Origin: QHWT01 sp963755695
GTDB taxonomy: Bacteria > Acidobacteriota > Vicinamibacteria > Vicinamibacterales > 2-12-FULL-66-21
Length of the DNA: 64,000 nt
Direction of reading: 5' to 3'
Assembly (NCBI GenBank): GCA_963755695.1
Contig: CAVWLB010000010.1
Location: 2,418,001 to 2,482,000 of the forward strand
A program made the translations under genes and the position numbers. Under the pieces are notes generated by a model that was given only the letters and a program-made list of their open reading frames with translations, searched no databases and was not told where the DNA came from. This document shows, piece by piece, positions 28,901 to 38,268 of this stretch (position 1 is the first letter of the stretch; the number at the start of each line of letters is the position of its first letter).

Positions 28901-29632
28901 TTCTCGCCGCGGATCAGCGGCAGCGCGCTCGAACGCGGCGGTCTGCGACTTGCGGATCATCAGCGACGGCCTGGTCGGCCTGGAAGCCGACCAGCTGCGC
29001 GGTGATCGTGCTGGTCGGCGCCGCGCGGGATCGTGGCGTGGCCCGGCGTGACCTCGATGCGGTACGGCGCCGCCGCCTCGACGCTGCGCGAGATCACGAG
29101 CAGCGCCGACAGCGCGTGGCGCATGTAGGCCGGCCCGAGCAGGAAGATCGCGCGCGGCCAGCGCGAGCACGCCGCCGAGCGCGCCGGCGTAGCGGCGCAC
29201 GGGCGCGCGCTCGACGCGACGGCCGTCTTCGACCGCGCGGCACTTCTCGACCGCGTCTCGACCAGCTTGCGCACCAGCGCCGGCGACTGCGCCGACGAGG
29301 CCGGACGCGTCCGGTCTCGACGGCGCTGATGATGGCCGCTTCGAGCGACGGCTCGTGCTCCTCGAGGTACATCGCGACCTGTTCGTCGGTCACGCGGCGC
29401 AGCAGCGGCCGCGCCAGCAACACGTACGCGAGCAGCGCGAACACCACCGCGATCGCGATCCGGAACAGCGAGGATCGATTCGGGCGTGAACCGCATCCAC
29501 TGCAGCGCCGAGCGCCGGCAGCACCAGCGCGGCGGCCGCGCACGCCGGCGGTCAATCGCCGCGCCGCGCAGCGCCAGCTTCACGCGCCAGCGCCGGCGCA
29601 CGTCGTGGATGATCCAGCAGGTGATCGTTCAG
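25971..29632 (-). CDS. DUF4175 membrane protein with collagen-like Gln-rich tract (many frameshifts)
   Basis: A protein of about 1,200 residues. The N-terminus has VRRRWRVKLALRGAA and two membrane helices. A periplasmic beta-rich domain follows with EVTPGHATIPRGADQ and KLELEYHFPAYTGL. A long Gln/Arg/Ala-rich coiled-coil part comes next, then the Gly-Gln-Gln tract, and a C-terminal helical domain with FRGEVRQRTADAEQLRRML and FLSGSDDVPEQYRKLVEQYL. DUF4175 proteins accompany MoxR/DUF58 genes but lack a known function. The frame changes more than fifteen times. The start is uncertain: the segment LNDHLL before the conserved N-terminus begins with CTG at 29632. Confidence 0.72.
26440..26700 (-). 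repeat. Collagen-like Gly-Gln-Gln coding repeat
   Basis: Within the DUF4175 gene the coding strand carries a run of more than twenty GQQ triplets, interrupted by GQK, GQH and GQN. At DNA level it is a 9-bp tandem repeat (complement of CCTTGCTGG). It reads as a collagen-like G-X-Y stretch and may form a flexible or triple-helical stalk. Tandem identity also makes it prone to assembly error. Confidence 0.75.
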
Positions 29633-29672
29633 AGTCCGATCGCTTACTAGTCCGTCCTCGACCTAGCTCGGA

Positions 29673-31791
29673 CCTCAGCGTCCATGATCACCTGCTTCGC
29701 ACTCAGCTTCTGCCGAAAGACGATTGGAGAGCAGCGTTTCGGCCGCCAGCAGCAGCCCGCCCGCGACCAGCAGATACCACCACAGCCGCTGCGCCTGCGC
29801 CTGCGCTTCGTCGCTCGGCCGCGGCGTCGCGCGAACCCGCTGGGATCGCCGCGGACGCGCGCCCGGCGACCGCCGCCGCCAGCTCGCGCGGATCCAGCGG
29901 CGTCAGATCCGATTCGCTCAGGTCGACGTTGCTCGCGAGCGTCGTCGCCGTGTCGGCGCCGGCGCCCTGCGTGCGCACGTCGTAGAAGCCCTGCTCGGTC
30001 AGCTCGAGCGCGCCGTCCTCGGCTTCGACCGTCACGCGCGCGCCGGACGGCGCCACCGCGATCGTGCCGCCGCGGTCGACGCGCGCGGCCCCGCGCCCGC
30101 GACCGCGCGGCGCGCGGGATCGACCTGGCCCACCGTCAATGATGCGGGCGGTTCGGAGAAATCCGCCAGGTATTTCGTCATCGTGTGGACGAACGGCAGG
30201 AACACCGGTTTGACCGGCAGATCGTTCCATTCCAGGTCGAGCGTCGAGGTCCACAGCAGCACGCGCCCGGCGCCGGCCTTGCCGCTCCATCAGCGCCGGC
30301 GTGCCGTCGTCGAACCGCGCCAGCACCTGCCCGGCCGGCTGCGTCGACGCCGCGGTAGCCGTAGAACCGCGCGGCCGAGAAATCGCCGCTGCGCGGCGCG
30401 CGGAACAGCTCGAACACCGGGTGGCTGTACTCGAGCGCCGCCGAGCCGCGACGGCGTGCGCCGTCGTGCGATCGACGACGTCGCCGGGCAGCGCCGGCAC
30501 GACGTCGGCGCGCCTGCGCCGGCCACGATGGCGTGCGGACCCGCCGCGATCGAGCAGGCCGCCGCCGCCGCTCACGAACCGCGCAAGCCGATCGGCGAGG
30601 TCGTCGCGGCACCTGCACGTCGTTGAGGATCACGACGCGGCGGCATGGCGCAGGTCGGCGTCGGAGACAGTCGTCGGTCGTCCGCGCGGTCGAGCTCGAC
30701 GCGCGGCGCTTCGCCGATCGCCAGCGCGCGCGCGAGATACAGACGACTCGCGCTCGGCGCCGGGCGGTTCGACGACGAACGCGTGCGACCGGCTCCGACG
30801 GCGACACGACGAAATTGAAAGACGTTGTCGCGCGCGAGCGCGTCGGCGGGCAGGCGCACCGTCGCCGCGCATGTTGCGCGACGGCGACCGTGAACGGCGC
30901 GAACGTCACGCTGCTCGATGCCGCCGGCCGCGACGATCGACCGGCAGCGACTGGATCGGCTGGCCGTCGACCTCGAGCGACAGCGTCACGCCGACGCCGG
31001 CTGGCGCCGATGATTCACGACGCCGGCCGTCGACCGCGACGCGATCGTGGTTCTCGAAGCGCGTGCGCTGCAGCGAGACCGGCGTGACCGAGAGGTTCGA
31101 CGGTCGTCCCCCGCCGCGACGTTGACCGGCGTCAGCGTCGTGCGATCCGGCAGCTCGCACGTCGTCGCGCCCCGGCGTCTGCTCCCAGCCGCGGCGCTGG
31201 AAGTCGCTGATCAGGATGATCTCGCGGCGCGGCAGCGGCGACTCGCCGAGCAGGCTGCCGGCGAGCTTCAGCGCCGGCGCGAAGCGCGTCGCGCCCGGTC
31301 CGACGGCCGCGGCCGCCAGCGCCGACGTCGAGCCGGCCGCGATCGGCGGTCGAGCGGACCGCGACTTCGGCGCCCGACGAGAAGAACACGAGCGAGGCGC
31401 GATCGCCGGCGGCCGAGGCCGTTGATGGCGTCGGCGCGCGGCGCGCCTGCGCCTTCGTCCAGCGATCGCCGTACTCCATGCTGTACGAGGTGTCGACGAG
31501 GATGACCACCTCGCGCGCGCCGTTCTGCGCCGCGGCCGCCAGCGTCTGCGCGCCGGAAGAACGGCCGCGCGAACGCGAGCACGATCAGCGCCAGCGCCGC
31601 CAGCCGCATGCAGCAGCAGCGCCCAGTCGCCGGATGCGGCGCCGGCGCACCGACTGGTACGGAATCCGCCGCAGGAACATCAGCGACGGGAATTCGACCA
31701 CGCGCTTCTGCTCGCGCTGAATCAGGTGGATCAGCACCGGAATCGCGAGCGCGCCAAGCCCGACGAGGACGAGGGGTGCGACAAATCCCAT
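29673..31791 (-). CDS. BatA/VWA membrane protein (several frameshifts)
   Basis: A protein of about 700 residues. The N-terminus MGFVAPLVLVGLGALAIPVL and EFPSLMFLRRIPYQSVRRRR is the BatA N-terminal membrane module. A second helix and a VWA domain follow, with the MIDAS start VVILVDTSYSMEYGDRW. The central and C-terminal parts are beta-rich, with a helix near the end. BatA-like proteins work with MoxR ATPases and DUF58 proteins, probably in assembling envelope complexes. The ATG at 31791 directly follows the DUF58 stop. More than ten frameshifts make the C-terminal half uncertain; the end near 29673 is my best estimate. Confidence 0.72.
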
Positions 31792-32719
31792 TTACCTGCA
31801 CCCGCGACAGTCTGTTCGCGCATCGACAGGTAGTTGAAGAGCGCGTGATCGAGCGGCGTCGCCGTGTTGAGCAGCGCGTAGTCGATGCGCAGCTCCGAGA
31901 ACTTCGACGCGCAGCGCCTCGATGTGCTCGCGCACGAGCTCGCGGTACTGCTCCGCAGCGCCTCCGGCACGACCGGGATCTGCTCGCCGCTCTCGAGGTC
32001 CTCGAACGCCGACGCATCGTCGTAGTGGAAACTCGATCTCCGCCGGGTCGAGCACGTGGAAGACGATCAGGTCGTGGCCGCGGAAGCGAAGCGGCGAGAC
32101 CGCGTCGAGCACCGCCTGCGGATCCTCGTAGAGATCGGACACCAGGACCAGCACGCCGCGCCGCGCCGAAGTGCTCCGCCAGCTTCTGCAGCGGCGGCCC
32201 GAGCTGTCCCGGCTGCGAGCGGCTGCAGCGCGATCCAGCACGTGCAGCGCGATCTCCATGTGCTTCGCCGACGGCGGCACGTGATCGACGATGTCGTCGT
32301 CGAACGTCGACGAGGCCGACGCGGTCGCGCTGCCGGTGCACCAGATAGGTCAGGCAGCCGGCCAGGATTCGGCCGTAGTCCAGCTTGGTGATGCCGCGGC
32401 TGCCGAACCCCATCGACTTCGACACGTCGAGCAGCACCGCGAAGTTCGAGTTCGAATCGGCCTCGTACTCCTTGACGTAGAAGCGATCGGTGCGGCCGAA
32501 CAGCTTCCAGTCCACGCGGCGGATGTCGTCGCCGGGCGTGTAGCCGCGGTGCTCGGCGAAATCGACCGACGCCCCGAAGTACGGCGACCGGTGCATGCCG
32601 TTGATGAACCCGTCGACCACCGAGCGCGCGACCAGCTCGAGGTTGCCGACGCGTGCGAGGACGACGGGGTCGACGAACCGTGCGCCGGGGATCGCGCCGG
32701 CTTGAATCGTGTTGCGCAT
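31792..32719 (-). CDS. DUF58 domain protein (a few frameshifts)
   Basis: A protein of about 309 residues. The diagnostic DUF58 block is GDDIRRVDWKLFGRTDRFYV near residue 65. It is followed by a VWA-like Rossmann fold with FAVLLDVSKSMGFGS and VLVLVSDLYEDP. The N-terminus MRNTIQAGAIPGARFVDP carries no membrane helix. DUF58 proteins act with MoxR AAA+ ATPases. Frameshifts lie near 32309 (GLVTFDDD), 32215 (AALQPGQLG), 32165 and 32030; each is resolved by removing one base. Its stop abuts the BatA start (TAAATG). Confidence 0.85.
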
Positions 32720-32778
32720 AGTTTGGTGCGCCTCTAACAGGTTGAAAAACTGAAGGCGTGCCCTACACCCTGAGCCAT

Positions 32779-33828
32779 CTACATTCCCGACCGCGGCATC
32801 GGCACCGCTTCGAGCAGCTTGTCCACGAGCGCGTCGCTCGTGACGCCTTCCGACTGCGCGTGGAAATTGGTCAGCACGCGGTGGCGCAGAACCGGGTGCG
32901 CGAGCGCGCGGACGTCGTCGAAGCTCACGTGGTAGCGGCCGCTGGTCAGCGCGCGCGCCTTGCCGCCGAGCACGAGGTACTGCGCGGCGCGGACGCTGGC
33001 GCCGAACGCCGCCCACTTCTTGATGGCGTCGGGCGCGCTCTGCGACTTCGGCCGGCTGGCGCGCACGATGTCGAGCGCGTAGCGAATCACCGGCTCCGCG
33101 GCCGGCACCCGCCGCACCAGCCGCTGGAACGCGACCAGGTCGTCGCCGCTCACCGGACGCTCGAACGCGACGTCCTGCAGCGAGGTGGTCGACCGCACGA
33201 CCTCGAACTCCTCATCCACGGGCGGATGGTCGATGACGATGTGGAACATGAAACGATCGAGCTGCGCCTCGGGCAGCGGATACGTGCCTTCCAGCTCGAT
33301 CGGGTTCTGCGTCGCGAACACGTAGAACGGCTCGTCGAGCTGATAGGTCCGTCCCTGAATCGTGACGCGGTGCTCCTGCATCGCCTCGAGCAGCGCCGAC
33401 TGCGTCTTCGGCGGCGTGCGGTTGATCTCGTCGGCCAGGACGATGTTCGCGAAGATCGGCCCCGGCGCGAATACCATCTGCCGCCGGCCGGTCGCCGGAT
33501 CTTCCTGGATGAGGTCGGTGCCGGTGATGTCCGACGGCATCAGGTCGGGCGTGAACTGGATGCGCGAGAACTTCAGTTCGAGGACGCGCGCGAGCGTGTG
33601 GACCAGCAGCGTCTTCGCCAGCCCGGGCACGCCGACGATCAGGCTGTTGCCGCCGACGAACAGCGTCAGCAGCACCTGCGACACCACGTCGTCCTGTCCG
33701 ACGATGGCCTTGCGCAGCTCGGCGATGATCCGATCGCGGCCGCTCTTCATGCGGTCCGCAAGCGCCACGTCGTCCGGCGAATCGAGATCGATGGTGTCGG
33801 TAACGGTCGGATTCAAGAGTACCTCCAT
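32779..33828 (-). CDS. MoxR-family AAA+ ATPase
   Basis: A complete 349-residue MoxR ATPase. Walker A is GVPGLAKTLL, Walker B is VLADEINRTPPKTQSALLEA, sensor I is FVFATQNPIELEGTYPLPEA-like (here YVFATQNPIELEG), and the C-terminal lid follows. MoxR proteins are chaperone-like ATPases that act with VWA/DUF58 partners to insert cofactors or assemble complexes. It is clean, unlike its neighbours. I give the ATG at 33828; a TTG eleven bases further in has GGAGG five bases before it and may be the real start, giving a protein beginning NPTVTDTIDL. Confidence 0.93.
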   Translation of the reverse strand: MEVLLNPTVTDTIDLDSPDDVALADRMKSGRDRIIAELRKAIVGQDDVVSQVLLTLFVGGNSLIVGVPGLAKTLLVHTLARVLELKFSRIQFTPDLMPSDITGTDLIQEDPATGRRQMVFAPGPIFANIVLADEINRTPPKTQSALLEAMQEHRVTIQGRTYQLDEPFYVFATQNPIELEGTYPLPEAQLDRFMFHIVIDHPPVDEEFEVVRSTTSLQDVAFERPVSGDDLVAFQRLVRRVPAAEPVIRYALDIVRASRPKSQSAPDAIKKWAAFGASVRAAQYLVLGGKARALTSGRYHVSFDDVRALAHPVLRHRVLTNFHAQSEGVTSDALVDKLLEAVPMPRSGM

Positions 33829-33837
33829 GCGTCGAAA

Positions 33838-33947
33838 ACCGAGGTCCGAGGACCGACGTGCGGACGTCGAAATCGGGCTGAGGCTCGAACCCGCGGCAAC
33901 GTGCGAACCTCGCACCGTGCAGCTCGGACCTCGGATCTCGGATCTCG
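33838..33947. repeat. Heptanucleotide hairpin array
   Basis: Units of the GAGGTCC / GGACCTC / GGATCTC type occur as two opposed arms around a degenerate centre, between the DUF4159 stop and the MoxR start. The stem could stabilise or end the upstream transcript. No gene is seen. Confidence 0.7.
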
Positions 33948-34763
33948 TCAGTGTGTCATTCCATAGATGACGTAGTTGATGCCGAACTTGTACGCTTCGT
34001 TGTCCAGATCGACCGGCGCGTAGCCGGTGTCGGACAACTCCCAGTATTCGCTGATGTCGTTGTTCACGTTGGCGATGGCGACCAAGCGCTTGTTCGGATC
34101 GTTGTTCTCGAAGATGCCCCAGTACGACGGCGGCAGGCCGCCGTAGGGGGGCGGCGAGCGCCAGCGGATCGTTGATCTCGAAGAACGAGTGACAGATCGG
34201 GTGCGTGCCGTCGAGCTCGACCCAGTGCCAGTCGGGCAGCACGCGGCGCATCTGGTCCTGCAGGTTGTCCCAGTCGTAGCCGCGGAAGTCGTCGAAGATC
34301 ACGAATCCGCCCTTCTTAAGGTAGGCGCGGAAGACTCTCGCCTGCCTTGTCGGTGAGCGTCCAGAAGCCGGGCTCAGCCATGTAGGCGACCGGGTAGTTG
34401 AACAGCTCCGGATCGTCGAGCGACAGGATGTTCGACCCGTCGGTACGCGGCTTGAGAAGCGTGATCTCCTGCATGATCTTCATGAAGTGCATTTCGCCGC
34501 GCGGATAGTCGTGCGACCAGGGGGGACCACCGTGCGCGATGCCGGAAACCGCCGAACCGGTGTCGTAGCGCAGGCGGATGAACACGAAGCGGCCGTCGTA
34601 CGGCGTGTTGCCTTCTGCCTCGATGCCCAGCGAGGACGGCGCTCGGATCCGCCGGCCGCCACCCTGAAACGGCGGCGGGATGGTCTGGGCCGCGAAGCGA
34701 GCGGCGCTGACGCCCGTGCCGGCAATCAGTACCGGCGATCGCGATCACCACGGTCGATTTCAC
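33948..34763 (-). CDS. DUF4159 domain protein (frameshifts)
   Basis: A protein of about 270 residues with an N-terminal signal (MKSTVVIAIAGT), a short linker and a DUF4159 domain. Characteristic segments are FVFIRLRYDTGS, GGPPWSHDYPRGEMHF, ILSLDDPELFNYPVAYM, GGFVIFDDFRG, and a C-terminus reading YKFGINYVIYGMTH. The fold is related to ThuA / glutamine-amidotransferase-like proteins, but its role is unknown. GTG at 34763 overlaps the stop of the upstream gene. Single-base shifts occur near 34735, 34340 and 34150. Confidence 0.8.
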
Positions 34764-35792
34764 TTGCCCCTTCCGCCTCGCGAATCTGCCGGGTCTTCAG
34801 CGCCAGCTCGGTCGCGAGCTTTTCGAGCTCCGACGGCGTACTTCTCCGGATCCATGCCGCTCTTCAGCAGCTTCAGCGACTCGATCCGCCGCTCGAGCGC
34901 CTGGCGTTCGGCATAGAGCGCGCGCAGCTTCTCGTTGGCCGGCGCAGCCTGCTTTGCGCGTCGACCCGAGGCTCAGCACCGCCGCCGACTGGCCGTCCTT
35001 CGCCTGCGCTCCCGGCTCCATGCTGCCTTCACTATCGCCATTGTCGTCGAGCAGCGCATGCTCGGTCTGCATCAGCCCCTCGCGCTGGTACGCCGGCCGC
35101 GACCTGCTTCTTCGCGTACTCGAACGCTTCGAGGATCGAGTCACTCGCCGTTGCGATCCGCGTCGGCCGCTTCGGTCGTGAACGCCTCGACGAATGGCCC
35201 ACCGAACAGCGTCGCGATATTTCTCCGCCCCCGATCGCGTGGCGGTCACGATGACGCGCCCGGGACCGGACAGCGCCTCGACGAACGGCCCGCTGGCGCT
35301 CGCGGTGTTGACGAACACCACGCGCTTCGATGGCAGCCGCGCCAGCAGCGGCGCGAAGTCGTGCGGGGTCATGTCGGGCCCTGTCAGGTTGAACTTCGCC
35401 ACCTTGTTCGCAAACGTGCCGTGGCCGAACAGCACGATCATGACCGTGTCGTCTTCGCCAGCCGTCGAGCAGCACCCCGAACGCCTTCGTCACTTCATCG
35501 CGTGTCGCGCGATCGCCCTGACAGAAGCGTGACGTTCTCTTTCGCCACGCCAAGCTTCTGCGATGCCGTCTCGGCGAGCGTCGTGCCCCACTTCTGAAAC
35601 AGCTCGCCGTGCTCCGGGTCGCCGGCGAGGCCGACGACGATCAGGAGATGCACGGCTTCAGGCTTCGGGCTTCGGGCTTCAGGGGCTTCAGGCGGCTTGT
35701 GGCTCAAAGGCCTGTGGCCTGAAGTCCCCGAAATCCGAAGCCTGAAGCCCGAAGCCGATGACGAGCATGAGCGCGAGCGAAGCGAGCGTCAC
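34760..35792 (-). CDS. Caspase/C13-like fold protein lacking the catalytic Cys, with a repeat array inside its 5' end
   Basis: The start GTG at 35792 overlaps the upstream stop and encodes a signal-like MTLASLALMLVIG. A heptanucleotide array (35655-35757) then interrupts the gene. The domain resumes at 35653 with VHLLIVVGLAGDPEHGELF, then IVLFGHGTFANKVAKF with the family's His-Gly, and VVFVNTASASGPFVEAL. In active caspase/legumain-like enzymes the last block carries Cys; here it reads NTASASG, so proteolysis is doubtful. A coiled-coil tail follows (RALYAERQALERRIESLKLL). Several +1 shifts are present. If the array is translated with one indel, it would make a Pro/Ala/Glu-rich linker; otherwise GTG at 35653 starts a leaderless-signal form. 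Confidence 0.62.
35655..35757. repeat. Heptanucleotide hairpin array inside a gene
   Basis: The left arm holds GGCTTCA and GGCTTCG units, and the right arm GCCTGAAG/GCCCGAAG units, forming a long stem. Unlike the other arrays it lies between the signal-peptide codons and the first conserved domain codons of one gene. Confidence 0.75.
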
Positions 35793-38075
35793 GCCAGCCT
35801 CCAATGACGTCTTAGACCCCACTCCGTGCAAATGACCGTCAACAGCGCGAGCAGCAGGATCGGCATGTGCCAGAGCTCGCGCTCCTCGACCGCGGTGACG
35901 CCGCTTACCCGAGTACTTCAGGTCTTCCGGCAGCGCCTGCAACTTGTCGGCCGTGTAGAACCGGCCGCCGGTCTCCTGCGCGATCCGCTTCAGCAGCGGC
36001 GCATGCATCGCCGCATCGAAGTACTCCGCATCGTCCGGCACCGCGCGCACGTGTGTGGTCGACGTGCCCACCGGCTTCCCGCCGCGCGTGGCCTCGAGCT
36101 TCGCCTGGTACCACCCCGGCTCGCTGGTGTCGAAGATCGCGCGATACTGCCCGCTGCGCTCGCCGGTCCACTGAAGCGGCACATCGACTCGGTTCTGCCC
36201 GAGGGTGACGATACGTGCGCGACCACCTCCGCGTCGTTCAACTCGACGAAGCGCGGATCGACGACGTCGGCGGTGAGCGTGACCGGCTGGCCGGGCTCGA
36301 CGCGATCGGTGAGCGTGCGCGATTCCGACCGCGTCCGGCACGCCGTCGACCAGCCATCGCAACAACTGCCGCCAGAAGTTCTCGTGCGTCTGATCGTCGA
36401 CGCGGATCGACGCGTGCATCTGCCACTGCCACGAGTCGTGTACCGGGAAGGCGATCGACTTGCCGCGGCCGTAGCGCTGATACGCGAGCACGACCCGCTC
36501 GCGGCGGCGTTCGTCGGTCCCGGAGAGCAGCACCGTCGCGCCGGGCTTGATCGCCTGAATCATGTTCAGTGCGGTCAGGGGCGGCATCGACTTCCAGCGA
36601 TCGGCCGATGCCTCCTCGGTGTCGCCGAGCTGCGTGACGGCGTGCGCTTCGCCGGCGCGTGTGGGACGCACTTTTACGTGCGCGGCGGCCGCCGGGGAAT
36701 TCGACCGTTCGATCACCACCGGCATGACCTCGGCGACCGGCGTGCCTGCGTAGCCGCCTTCGGCAAACGCGTGCGGGCCGCCGAGCAACAGCAGTCCTCC
36801 GCCACGCACGTCGACGAAATCCGAGATCATCCGCAACTGGTCGCCGGTGAACGCGCTCGCCTCGACACTCCCGAGCACAATGCGCGCGATACGCGAACAG
36901 GTCCTCGCGGGTCTTGGGAAAGCCGGCGGCCAGCTCTACGCCGCTCGGATCCACGTCGAACCGGTAGGTACTTGTTCTCCGCCGTGCGCTGCAGCGTGAC
37001 CAGCTGAAGGTTCGGATCGTCGGCAATCGCCCGCCGCATGAACTTCATCTCGAAGCGCGGCTCTCCTTCGTAGTACAGGATTCGTTCGCGGCGATCCCGC
37101 ACGTCGATCTGCACGTCGCGCTGATTGTTCTCGGTCACGACCTCGCCCGGCTGCGGCGCAATCTTCAGCCTGAAGACGCGCGGGCCGGCCTCCGTCGCCG
37201 TGAACCGCACTCGAACGGCGGCAGGATCTCCGTCGGCCGGCAATCGGATCGGCTGCGAGCCGACGATGCGGCTCCCGTCTTCGACGTCGAGCGTGACGGT
37301 CTGTCCTGCGTAGCCGGTCTGGGTCACGATCGCGTCGACCAGCAGCGACGTGCCCTTGAGTGCGGTCCGCGGAGTAGAGACCCGTCCGATCTGAATGTCG
37401 TGCGAGAGCGTTTCCTGCCCGACACCAACCGTGAACACCGGAACGGCATCAGCCTTCGACGCCAGCAAGGCATCGGCGACCGAGGCATCGGTCGTATCCG
37501 CGCCGTCGGTCACGAGCACAAGACCGGAGACCGGAAGCCCGGCGAGTTCCTGTCGCGCGCTGTCGATGGCTCCGGCCAGCCGGGTCTGCGTGCCATTGAA
37601 GGTGAGATCGGCAGGTGATGCCACGCGCGCACTGGCGGACGAGAAGCGGAACGTGCGGATGAGAAACCGCTCCGACAGCGCTGCGCATCAAGGGATTCTC
37701 GGGATTGCCGAACGTCTGCCGCGCGAACTGGCCGCGCGTGCCGTTGGCATCTGCGATCTGCATGCTGCGCGAGTCGTCGATCAGGATCCCGAGCACGTTC
37801 TGCTGCGAAACCGCTGCCTTCACGACGAGAACCGGTCTGAAGATGCAGAACAACAACAGCGCGAGCGCGCTCAGCCGCAAGGCCGCAAGCACGGCCCGCT
37901 CTCGCCACCGCACGCGGTCCTCCAGCACGCGGTAGCTGACGAACGCCACCGCGAGGCCGGCAATCACGATGGCCGCGGCAAGCGAGGCCCCTGCCGGCGG
38001 AGAAAACCGGAAGTCTCCCTGGTAGAAGACGACGGGGCGGTACTCGAAAAGGAATTGAAACAGCGACTCGAACAC
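35789..38075 (-). CDS. VWA / glutamine-amidotransferase-like membrane protein (frameshifts)
   Basis: A protein of about 760 residues. Two N-terminal helices (SLAAAIVIAGLAVAFVSYRV and VLAALRLSALALLLFCIF) precede a VWA domain with VLGILIDDSRSMQIAD and SGLVLVTDGADTTDAS. A middle beta domain (VTLDVEDGSRIVGSQPI) follows. Next is a Rossmann-like domain resembling class I glutamine amidotransferases (GGGLLLLGGPHAFAEGGY) without an evident catalytic Cys. A C-terminal helix reads ILLLALLTVIC. It starts the minus-strand MoxR block. Shifts occur near 37675, 36975, 36890, 36315, 36215 and 35910. Confidence 0.75.
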
Positions 38076-38164
38076 GAGGGCTCCGCGGACGCCGAGGTCG
38101 ATTGTACCTCTCTAAGACGCCGCGGATGGGCGGTTGGCTCACCTGGGGGACGGACGAGGCATGT

Positions 38165-38268
38165 AGGGCGGGGCTTTAGACCTGCCGGGGTGAACACGGG
38201 TCTACTAGCCTCCGCCAAGGCTACCGCGGTGCGCCGAAGCGCCTTCGCGCGAAGGCGGAAGACCCGTC
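38165..38268. repeat. Intergenic repeat with perfect palindrome
   Basis: The gap of about 190 bases between the molybdenum hydroxylase stop and the VWA gene holds GTAGGGCGGGGCTTTAGACC, a CTCCGCCAAGGCTACC stretch and an 18-base palindrome (CGCCTTCG-CG-CGAAGGCG, 38240-38257). A related GTAGGGCG...CTTCAGAAGCGCC element occurs near 59010. The look is that of a dispersed mobile-type intergenic repeat; no gene is seen. Confidence 0.5.
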
